Below are positions 56,488-64,000 of a stretch of 64,000 bases of DNA, one piece after another. The stretch is from positions 1 through 64,000 of the forward strand of contig NZ_CADCTE010000144.1 in the NCBI RefSeq assembly GCF_902805515.1, read 5' to 3'. A program made the position numbers and the translations under genes. Numbering within the stretch: the stretch's first letter is position 1; each line of letters begins with the position of its first letter. This DNA comes from an uncultured Arthrobacter sp. Its GTDB lineage: Bacteria; Actinomycetota; Actinomycetes; Actinomycetales; Micrococcaceae. The notes beneath the pieces are model-generated. The model worked only from the letters and a program-made list of their open reading frames with translations, had not been told where the DNA came from and ran no database searches.

Positions 56488-56529
56488 GCACCGCGGGCGC
56501 GGCCACGGACAACAGAAGGCACAGGACAA

Positions 56530-56561
56530 CAAAAAACACCCCGGCCGCCCGGCCGGGGTGT
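56530..56561 (-). terminator. Rho-independent terminator (tRNA-Leu direction; may act on both strands)
   Basis: acaccccggcc-gccc-ggccggggtgt; minus strand followed by ttttttg. Confidence 0.85.
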
Positions 56562-56570
56562 CTTGTCTGG

Positions 56571-56653
56571 TGCGCGAGGGGGGATTTGAACCCCCACACC
56601 CTTTCGGATACTGGCACCTGAAGCCAGCGCGTCTGCCGTTCCGCCACTCGCGC
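56571..56653 (-). tRNA. tRNA-Leu (anticodon CAG)
   Basis: Reverse complement gcgcgagtggcggaacggcagacgcgctggcttcaggtgccagtatccgaaagggtgtgggggttcaaatcccccctcgcgca; long variable arm, loop ttCAGgt. Confidence 0.95.
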
Positions 56654-57000
56654 AGATAAGTTTCCAAGCTTACCGATTCGTTCCGGTTTCACTTGTGAAC
56701 AGCAGAAATAAGCATAACGGAGCATCCCAGAAAATACCTAAACGAGCCGCAGCGGCAGTCTGCGCGCCCCGCCTCGCCCTCCCCGCACCCGGCAGGCTTC
56801 CGGGCGGCGCGGCCGCGGCGCGGCCGCGGCGGGCCGGGCCCTCAATAAGGTTATTACCAGGCCATCCCAGTAGTATCGAAGGGAACGCACCCGCGTTGAT
56901 ACGGTCCTGGGCACTTTCACCCGGGACCTTGGATACCGTACAAGTTCACGAGCACGGCACCGGACACGACATCAGGCAGCGAGCGGTTAGGAGGTGGCAC

Positions 57001-57732
57001 ATGGGCATTCTCGACAATGTTGAACGTGGCTTGGAAAAGCTGGTCCGGGGCGCCTTCAGCACCGGATCCCGCTCCCGGGTCCAGCCCGTGGAGATCGCCA
57101 GCTCCCTGCGGCGCGAACTCGACCACAAGTCGCTGGTTCTGGCCGAGGGACGCACCCTGGCCCCCAACGTCTTCACCGCCCGGCTCTCGGATCCTGACTT
57201 CGAACAGGCCCAACAGTGGGGATCGGCCCTCGCCGAAGAGCTGTGCGACGTCGTCATCCGGCACGTCAACAGCCAGCAGTACACCCTCCAGGGTCCGGTA
57301 CGCGTCTCCTTCGCCAACGACTCGGCGCTGAAGCCCGGGGTCTTCGAGGTCGACTCGAGTATTGAGAAGCAGCCGGGGTCCCGGTCGTCTGCCGCACCGG
57401 CGGCACCCGCGCGTCAGCCCGTGCAGTACCAGCCCATCCTCGAACTCGACGGCCAGCGCTACTCATTGAACGCCGGGTCGATCGTCCTTGGCAGGTCCTC
57501 CGAGGCGGACATCCTCGTCGAAGACACCGGCGTCTCACGGCGCCACCTTGAAATCCGCACCGACGGTGGACGGGCCGTCGCCATCGAACTCGGGTCGACC
57601 AACGGCAGCTTCGTCAACGGCCAGCGCGTCCAGGGCCAGACCGAACTCACCGACGGCTCGATGATCACCATGGGCCGCACCCGCATGACCTTCCGACTGG
57701 TTCCCGTCCAGAACGGTGGACACCGGATATGA
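57001..57732 (+). CDS. fhaA: FhaA: DUF3662 and FHA domain-containing protein
   Basis: MGILDNVERGLEKLVRGAFSTGSRSRVQPVEIASSLRRELDHKSLVLAEGRTLAPNVFTARLSDPDFEQ...IVLGRSSEADILVEDTGVSRRHLEIRTDGGRAVAIELGSTNGSFVNGQRV. Confidence 0.96.
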   Translation: MGILDNVERGLEKLVRGAFSTGSRSRVQPVEIASSLRRELDHKSLVLAEGRTLAPNVFTARLSDPDFEQAQQWGSALAEELCDVVIRHVNSQQYTLQGPVRVSFANDSALKPGVFEVDSSIEKQPGSRSSAAPAAPARQPVQYQPILELDGQRYSLNAGSIVLGRSSEADILVEDTGVSRRHLEIRTDGGRAVAIELGSTNGSFVNGQRVQGQTELTDGSMITMGRTRMTFRLVPVQNGGHRI

Positions 57733-58208
57733 GCGAACTGACCGTGACGCTGCTGCGCTACGGATTCCTGCTTCTTGTGTGGATTCTCGTGATCAGCACC
57801 GTCAGCGCCCTGCGCCGTGACCTGGTGGTGGGCCAGCGCAACAAGACCGGCACCCCCTCCCCGAGGCAGGCCCGGAAGCACCCGGAACTGGTGGAAGAGC
57901 CTGCGCCGTCCCGGCCCCAGGCCCGCCGGCTCGTGGTGACCGAAGGCCCCCTCGCGGGCACCACGCTGGACCTCGCCGCGAGCCCGATCCTGCTCGGCCG
58001 TGCGCAGGAGGCGACGCTGGTGCTCGAGGACGACTATGCCTCGGGCCGGCACGCGAGGCTGTTCCCGCAGGGGAGCCGGTGGTTCATCGAGGACCTTGGC
58101 TCGACGAACGGGACCTACCTTGCCGGGAACCAGCTGACCCGCGCCCTCCCCGTCGACCCCGGCGTGCCCATCCGGATCGGTAAGACGGTTATCGAATTGA
58201 GGCCATAG
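57729..58208 (+). CDS. fhaB: FhaB/FipA: FHA domain protein
   Basis: TLLRYGFLLLVWILVISTVSALRRDLVVGQRNK...ILLGRAQEATLVLEDDYASGRHARLFPQGSRWFIEDLGSTNGTYL. ATGA overlap with fhaA. Confidence 0.95.
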   Translation: MSELTVTLLRYGFLLLVWILVISTVSALRRDLVVGQRNKTGTPSPRQARKHPELVEEPAPSRPQARRLVVTEGPLAGTTLDLAASPILLGRAQEATLVLEDDYASGRHARLFPQGSRWFIEDLGSTNGTYLAGNQLTRALPVDPGVPIRIGKTVIELRP

Positions 58209-58210
58209 CC

Positions 58211-59812
58211 ATGGCCTACTTCCTGCGGTTCGCCGCGCGCTCCGACGTGGGCATGGTCCGCGCCAAGAACGACGACTCCGCCTATGTGGGCCGCTACCTC
58301 GCCGTGGTCGCCGACGGGATGGGCGGCCACGCCGGAGGCAACATCGCCTCGGCCTCCACCGTCCTGGACCTGGTCCACCTTGACCGCAGCCATCAGCGCG
58401 GCGACGCCGGCACCGAACTGGCCGACGAGATCCAGACCGCCAACTCACTGCTTTCGGAACTTGTCAGCACGAACCCGCAGCTCGCCGGGATGGGCACCAC
58501 GGTGACCGCCCTGCTGCTGAACGGGAACCGGCTCGAACTGGCCCATATCGGTGACTCCCGGGCTTACCGCCTGAAAAACGGCGTCTTTGAGCAGATCACC
58601 ACCGATCACACGTTCGTGCAGCGCCTGATCGATGAAGGCCGGCTCCGCCCCGAGGAAGCCGATGTCCACCCCCATAAGAACGTCCTGATGCGGGTGCTGG
58701 GTGATGTCGATGCGAGCCCGGAGCTGGATCTGCAGACCCTCGAGGTCGAGCCGGGCGAGCGGTGGCTTCTCTGTTCGGATGGACTCACCGCGGTCCTGAA
58801 CGACCGCATGGTTGAGCAGATCGTTCGGGAAACCCCGAACCTTGACGAGTGCGTCAACGCGCTGGTGGAGCTCACCCTGGCCGGCGGGTCACCGGACAAT
58901 GTCACGGTCGCCGTCGTCGAGGTCGCCCTGACCACCGGCGACGAGCCCGAACCGGAACTGCGCCCCGTTCTCCCCTCGGCCCGTGAGGCGGCAGGGGAGC
59001 GCGAGGTCTCCGCGGGACCCGCAGGCGCCGCCGCCGATGCCGGAGGACCCGCCGAACCGGCCGTACGCGCCGATCTGATCCGTGAGGACCTCCTCAGCCG
59101 GCCGCACCTGCTCGTGGGTGCCGCGGCGCTTGCCACCGAGACCGGCCAGATCCCGATCGTCACCCAGCGCTCCACCGAGCGGCGGGCCGCCCTGATGCTC
59201 ACCCACAAGGCCCAGGCACCCGAGGGTCCTCTCGATGAGGCGCCGGCGCGCCGGGTCCGTCGCTGGCTGGGCCCGGCCTTCGTCACGCTCGGAGTGCTGA
59301 TCCTGCTCGCCGTGCTCGGATTCGGCTACACCTGGACCCAGACCCGGTTCTATGTTGCGGCGGCGGGGGACCGGGTGGCCGTCTACAACGGCGTCCCACA
59401 GACGCTGGGTCCCATCCAGCTCAGCCACGTCTATGAGCGGACCACCATTCCGGTGTCGAACCTTCCGGAGTTCCGGCGCTCCCAGCTTGAGGGCGGCCTG
59501 CCCGCCAGTGACCTCCGGGAAGCCGAACGCATCATCGAGGACCTGCGCGGTGAGCTGCGCGCCGTGGGCTGCGCGCCGGAGGGCGGCCCTTCGGCCACCA
59601 ACGGCCCGAGTGCCGAACGGAGTCCCGGTTCGTGCGCGTCGGCATGCCCCTCGCCGACGCCATCCCCCTCGGCATCACGTTCCGCATCCCCGTCGGCATC
59701 CCCCTCGGCATCCGCGGGCGCGACGGCGACGCCGCAGGCCCAGCCGTCGCCCTCGGGTGCTGCGGCGGACCCTGGTGCCGTCACCGCCGACTGTGGAGGC
59801 AACCTCGAATGA
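58211..59812 (+). CDS. pstP: PP2C-family Ser/Thr phosphatase PstP
   Basis: FAARSDVGMVRAKNDDSAYVGRYLAVVADGMGGHAGGNIASASTVLDLV...LAHIGDSRAYRLKNGVFEQITTDHTFVQRLIDEG...RWLLCSDGLTAVL; C-terminal Ser/Pro/Ala low complexity. Confidence 0.96.
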   Translation: MAYFLRFAARSDVGMVRAKNDDSAYVGRYLAVVADGMGGHAGGNIASASTVLDLVHLDRSHQRGDAGTELADEIQTANSLLSELVSTNPQLAGMGTTVTALLLNGNRLELAHIGDSRAYRLKNGVFEQITTDHTFVQRLIDEGRLRPEEADVHPHKNVLMRVLGDVDASPELDLQTLEVEPGERWLLCSDGLTAVLNDRMVEQIVRETPNLDECVNALVELTLAGGSPDNVTVAVVEVALTTGDEPEPELRPVLPSAREAAGEREVSAGPAGAAADAGGPAEPAVRADLIREDLLSRPHLLVGAAALATETGQIPIVTQRSTERRAALMLTHKAQAPEGPLDEAPARRVRRWLGPAFVTLGVLILLAVLGFGYTWTQTRFYVAAAGDRVAVYNGVPQTLGPIQLSHVYERTTIPVSNLPEFRRSQLEGGLPASDLREAERIIEDLRGELRAVGCAPEGGPSATNGPSAERSPGSCASACPSPTPSPSASRSASPSASPSASAGATATPQAQPSPSGAAADPGAVTADCGGNLE

Positions 59813-61227
59813 GCGATGTATTGACCGTCCCCCGCTCGCGGCGCAACGTCGAGGCGGCCCTGCTGCTGCTTGCCTTCGCCGTGGCCGTGGGGGCCAACTT
59901 CGTGGCCGGGCTCGAACGCGAGGAGCCCTTCAACGACTACTTCTGGAGGCAGGCGGCCACCCTGGTGGGCATGGGGATCCTCATCCACCTCATCCTCCGC
60001 ATCCGCGCGAAATATGCTGACCCGGTAATACTTCCGATCGTCATCGCCCTGAACGGGATCGGCCTTGCCATGATCCACCGGCTCGACCTGCCCCGGATGG
60101 AGAATCCGGACTTCGTTCCCGTGGCCCCGCAGCAGCTGACCTGGACGGCCGTGGCCATCCTTGCCGCCTCGGTCCTGCTGATCTTCCTGCGGGACCACCG
60201 CATCCTCCGGCGGTTCACCTACATTTCGCTGATCGTCAGCGCCCTCCTGCTGCTGCTGCCACTGACCCCGCTGGGGCTCGAGATCAACGGCGCACGGATC
60301 TGGATCAACGTCGGCTTCGGCACCTTCCAGCCGGGCGAGGTCGCCAAGATCACCCTGGCCGTCTTCTTCGCCGGCTACCTCTCCACGAACCGGGATCTGA
60401 TCCTGCTGGCCGGCAAGAAGCTCGGCCCCCTCCAGCTCCCACGGTTCAAGGACCTTGCCCCGATGATCGCCGCCTGGCTCGTGAGCATCGGCGTGCTGAT
60501 CCTGCAGCGCGACCTCGGGTCCTCGATCCTCTTCTTCGGCCTCTTCATGGCCATGATTTACGTGGCGACGAGCCGGGTGAGCTGGGTTCTGATCGGGCTC
60601 GCCATGATCGGCGTCGGCGCCTTCGTCGCCCTTCAGCTGTTCAGCCATGTCGCGCTCCGCTTCGACAGCTGGCTCAATGCCTTCGACCCCGAGGTATACA
60701 ACCGTGCCCCGGGCGGAAGCCAGCAGGTGGTGCAGGGACTCTTCGGGCTGGCCAACGGCGGGCTGGCCGGAACCGGCTTCGGCCAGGGCCGGCCCGACCT
60801 CGTGACATATGCCAACAGCGACATGATCATCGCCGCATTGGGCGAGGAGCTCGGCATGATCGGCGTGTTCGCCATCATCCTGCTGTATATCCTCCTCGTC
60901 TCACGCGGATTCCGGGCGGCCCTCGGCACCAAGGACGGGTTCGGGAAGCTGCTGGCCTGCGGTCTTTCCTTCACCATCGCCCTCCAGTGTTTCGTGGTGA
61001 TCGGCGGCATCACCCGGCTGATTCCCCTGACCGGGCTCACCACCCCGTTCATGTCCGCGGGCGGGTCCTCCCTGCTGGCGAACTGGATCATCGTCGCCCT
61101 GCTGCTGCTGATTTCGGAGACCGCCCGCCGACCGGTGCGGACGGCCGCACCCAGTGAATCGGCCGCAGTTCCGTCGGCTTCAGGCAGGGGGGCGCTTCCG
61201 CGGCGCCCCAAGGAGGGATCACGTTGA
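59809..61227 (+). CDS. rodA: FtsW/RodA/SpoVE family SEDS protein
   Basis: LEINGARIWINVGFGTFQPGEVAKITLAVFFAGYLSTNRDLI...LQRDLGSSILFFGLFMAMIYVAT...FGQGRPDLVTYANSDMIIAALGEELGMIG. Confidence 0.96.
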   Translation: MSDVLTVPRSRRNVEAALLLLAFAVAVGANFVAGLEREEPFNDYFWRQAATLVGMGILIHLILRIRAKYADPVILPIVIALNGIGLAMIHRLDLPRMENPDFVPVAPQQLTWTAVAILAASVLLIFLRDHRILRRFTYISLIVSALLLLLPLTPLGLEINGARIWINVGFGTFQPGEVAKITLAVFFAGYLSTNRDLILLAGKKLGPLQLPRFKDLAPMIAAWLVSIGVLILQRDLGSSILFFGLFMAMIYVATSRVSWVLIGLAMIGVGAFVALQLFSHVALRFDSWLNAFDPEVYNRAPGGSQQVVQGLFGLANGGLAGTGFGQGRPDLVTYANSDMIIAALGEELGMIGVFAIILLYILLVSRGFRAALGTKDGFGKLLACGLSFTIALQCFVVIGGITRLIPLTGLTTPFMSAGGSSLLANWIIVALLLLISETARRPVRTAAPSESAAVPSASGRGALPRRPKEGSR

Positions 61228-62666
61228 ACCAGGCAATCCGCAGCGCATGGGTGGTGGCGATCGGGATGTTCGCCCTCATCCTCGGATCGCTGACCTACGT
61301 CCAGTTCTTCGAGGCCGAGGAACTCAATACCAACGACTGGAACAACCGGCAGCTTTACCAGGACTTCGGCCGGCCACGCGGGGCGATCCTGGTGGACGGC
61401 AAGGCAGTGGCGGAGTCGGTGCCCTCCAACGATCAGTTCAACTACCAGCGGGTATATAAGGAGCCGAACCTCTATGCCCACCTGACGGGGTTCTACTCCC
61501 TCGTCAACGGGTCCACGCAGCTCGAGCAGGCCTCGGCCGGCCTGCTCTCGGGCACCAGCGACGAGCTGTTCTACGACCGGATCGTCGGACTCCTCTCCGG
61601 TGCCAGCAGCCAGGGCGCCTCGGTGGAGCTCACCATCGATCCCCAGATCCAGCAGCTCGCGTGGGACCTGATCCCGGAGGGCCAGCGCGGCTCCATCGTG
61701 GTCACGGAGCCCTCGACCGGGAACATCCTCGCCATGGTTTCCAAGCCCTCCTACGATCCGAACCTGATCGCCGTCCACGACTCCGAGATCGCCGCCCGGA
61801 ATGTCGAACAGCTCTCGGCGGTCCCCGGTCTGTCGATCTACCGCAACCCGGCCACCGAGTCCCTGGTGGCCCCGGGGTCGGTCTTCAAGCTGGTGGACGC
61901 CGCCGCGGCGCTCGAATCCGGCGACTACGACGCCGAGTCCCAGATTCCCAACCCGCCCGTGCTTCCCCTTCCCGGAACCACCATCGGCCTGCCCAACTAC
62001 GTCAATGGAACCTGCGCCACGCGCACGGAGGCGGACCTGGAATTCGCCCTCGAGCAGTCATGCAACACGCCGTTCGCCCAGATCGCCTGGGACCTCGGCG
62101 AGGATGCCATCCAGGAACAGGCCCGGCTGTTCGGCTTTGGGGAGAGGCACCAGATCCCCGTGGCCGTCGAGGCCAGCCAGTTCCCGAGCGACCTCAGCCA
62201 GCCTGAACTCGCCCAGTCGGCCATCGGCCAGTTCGACGTGAAGGTGACTCCGCTCCAGATCGCCATGGTCGCCTCGGCGATCGCCAACGACGGCGTCCTG
62301 ATGAAGCCGAACCTCATCAAGGCCGTGCGGGCCGCGGACCTCGAGCTGATCAATTCACCCTCACCGGAGGTCCTCCACGAATCGGTCAGCGCCGGTACAG
62401 CGGACCAGCTGACCGAGTGGATGGTGAACGTCGTGGACAACGGAACCGGGCGGGGTGCCCAGATTCCGGGTGTCGAGGTGGCGGGCAAGACCGGCACCGC
62501 TGAGGTCGAAGGGCGCGGGGACAACGCCTGGTTCACCGGCTTCGCCCCGGCGGACGACCCGCAGGTCGCCGTCACGATTGTCATGGAGGATGTCGACCTG
62601 GCCACGGGATCGCAGCTCACAAGTCCAAATGCCAAGCAGATCATTGAGGCGGTGTTGAACCAGTGA
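61224..62666 (+). CDS. pbpA: Penicillin-binding protein 2 family (PbpA)
   Basis: [55 protein letters not shown] (SxxK), [12 protein letters not shown] (SxN), [10 protein letters not shown] (KTG). TTG start. Confidence 0.96.
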   Translation: MNQAIRSAWVVAIGMFALILGSLTYVQFFEAEELNTNDWNNRQLYQDFGRPRGAILVDGKAVAESVPSNDQFNYQRVYKEPNLYAHLTGFYSLVNGSTQLEQASAGLLSGTSDELFYDRIVGLLSGASSQGASVELTIDPQIQQLAWDLIPEGQRGSIVVTEPSTGNILAMVSKPSYDPNLIAVHDSEIAARNVEQLSAVPGLSIYRNPATESLVAPGSVFKLVDAAAALESGDYDAESQIPNPPVLPLPGTTIGLPNYVNGTCATRTEADLEFALEQSCNTPFAQIAWDLGEDAIQEQARLFGFGERHQIPVAVEASQFPSDLSQPELAQSAIGQFDVKVTPLQIAMVASAIANDGVLMKPNLIKAVRAADLELINSPSPEVLHESVSAGTADQLTEWMVNVVDNGTGRGAQIPGVEVAGKTGTAEVEGRGDNAWFTGFAPADDPQVAVTIVMEDVDLATGSQLTSPNAKQIIEAVLNQ

Positions 62667-64000
62667 GGCCTACGTCGGGTATCACCCTGGGCGGCAGATT
62701 CCAGCTGACCGAACGCATCGCCATCGGCGGCATGGGCGAGGTGTGGAAGGCCCGCGACAAGGTGCTGGGCCGGGTCGTGGCGATTAAGATCCTGAAAGAG
62801 GAATATTCGGGGGATCCCGCGTTCCTGAACCGTTTTCGGGCCGAGGCCCGCCATACGGCCCTGCTGAACCACGAGGGCATCGCCAATGTCTTCGACTACG
62901 GCGAGGAGGGAGGCTCGGCCTACCTCGTCATGGAGCTGGTGCCCGGCCAGCCCCTCTCGGCGGTGATCGAGCGCGAAGGCGTGCTCTCCCCGGACCGCGC
63001 CCTCTCGATCATTGGCCAGACCGCCACCGCCCTCGCTGTCGCCCACCGGCAGGGACTCGTGCACCGCGACGTGAAGCCGGGAAACATCCTCGTCCTCCCC
63101 GACGGGCGCGTGAAGATCACGGACTTCGGCATTGCCCGGCTTGCCGACCAGGTGCCGCTGACCGCGACGGGCCAGGTGATGGGCACCGCCCAGTACCTCG
63201 CGCCGGAGCAGGCCACCGGGCAGCAGGCCACCGGCTCGAGCGACATCTATGCCCTGGGCGTTATCGGATATGAGCTCCTGGCCGGCCGGCGCCCCTTCTC
63301 CGGAGAGTCGCAGATCGCCATTGCCCTGGCCCAGGTCAACGACGCCCCTCCGCCGCTTCCGGAGCACATCCCGCACCCGGTGCGGGCACTGATCGCCTCG
63401 ATGCTCGCGAAGGACCCCTCCGACCGGCCGGCGGATGCCGAATCCCTGTCCCGGGCGGTTGACGCCATCCGGGCCGGTTCGATCCGCGCCGCCGAGGCCG
63501 CAGTCCCCGGCATGCTCCTGTTCGGGGGAGACGCCGAGGCAACCGCCGCCGTGCCCCGCCAGGACACCGCCGCCACACGCGCGGTGCCCGCTCCGTCGAC
63601 CTCGGCGATGCCGACGGTCGCCGCCCCGGCCGCGGTTCCAGCCGCCGCAGGGACCGGCGGTCTTGCCGCTTCCCGGGACTGGACCGAGGAGGAGGTGGAA
63701 CCGGAGGGCCCGCAGGAGCGCGAGGAGCGCCGCCGCAACCCCTGGCTGCTTCCCGTCATCATCCTTGTGCTCATCGCCCTCCTGGCGCTGGCGTCGATGC
63801 TCATCTGGCCGCTCCTGGCGGGCGAACGCGGCGACCCCGCGCCCGCGACGACGAGCGCCGCCCCCCGTTCGACCCCGCCGAGTCCGCGCCCCACCCCCAC
63901 GACGAATGCGCCGACGCCCGAGCAGACGACGCCGGAGCCCGAGCAGACGACGCCGGAGCCCGCGGCGATCGTCATCGATCCCAATGCATACCTGGGACGG
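62663..64000 (+). CDS. pknA: Ser/Thr protein kinase PknA-like (3' truncated by window edge)
   Basis: GTG start overlapping the pbpA stop; [46 protein letters not shown]...[33 protein letters not shown] and EQTTPEP repeats near the edge. Confidence 0.94.
   Translation, partial: MRPTSGITLGGRFQLTERIAIGGMGEVWKARDKVLGRVVAIKILKEEYSGDPAFLNRFRAEARHTALLNHEGIANVFDYGEEGGSAYLVMELVPGQPLSAVIEREGVLSPDRALSIIGQTATALAVAHRQGLVHRDVKPGNILVLPDGRVKITDFGIARLADQVPLTATGQVMGTAQYLAPEQATGQQATGSSDIYALGVIGYELLAGRRPFSGESQIAIALAQVNDAPPPLPEHIPHPVRALIASMLAKDPSDRPADAESLSRAVDAIRAGSIRAAEAAVPGMLLFGGDAEATAAVPRQDTAATRAVPAPSTSAMPTVAAPAAVPAAAGTGGLAASRDWTEEEVEPEGPQEREERRRNPWLLPVIILVLIALLALASMLIWPLLAGERGDPAPATTSAAPRSTPPSPRPTPTTNAPTPEQTTPEPEQTTPEPAAIVIDPNAYLGR

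Noticed and set aside
1-64000. Prophage, integrative element or antiphage defence island
   Set aside because: No integrase, transposase, phage structural, restriction-modification, CBASS, retron or toxin-antitoxin genes recognised on either strand; the tRNAs have no adjacent integrase.

Overview
This window is high-GC actinobacterial chromosome, most like Micrococcaceae/Arthrobacter relatives by gene content (inference; no search was run). It is mostly ordinary metabolic and housekeeping genes, with no CRISPR array, prophage or transposase visible. The main blocks are: pheA (partial)/rhodanese; pgm; a coupled SDR-aldehyde dehydrogenase pair; NCS2 and NCS1 permeases; a compact type VII secretion-like locus (14013-23379, minus strand) with an FHA/FtsK EssC-like ATPase, two WXG100-like small proteins and a proline-repeat candidate substrate; sugar and nucleotide metabolism genes; a RelA/SpoT-domain protein; phosphoketolase; an NHEJ module (ligD, ku); nhaA with a structured 5' leader; tRNA-Val; hsp20 with CIRCE plus a HAIR-like operator; pstS; a 5'-truncated dps remnant; a GAF-ANTAR protein; a LexA-box-preceded imuA'-imuB-dnaE2 mutasome; tRNA-Leu; and the conserved fhaA-fhaB-pstP-rodA-pbpA-pknA operon, which runs off the right edge. 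The least explained items are the trimmed-down T7SS-like locus, the paired palindromic (REP-like) elements at two convergent-gene junctions, the nhaA leader whose Shine-Dalgarno can be sequestered, and several regulatory palindromes. Many long ORFs in the supplied track are antisense GC-frame artefacts and were not called. Positions were read by eye, so start codons may be off. All function names are from motif and family recognition, not database searches.
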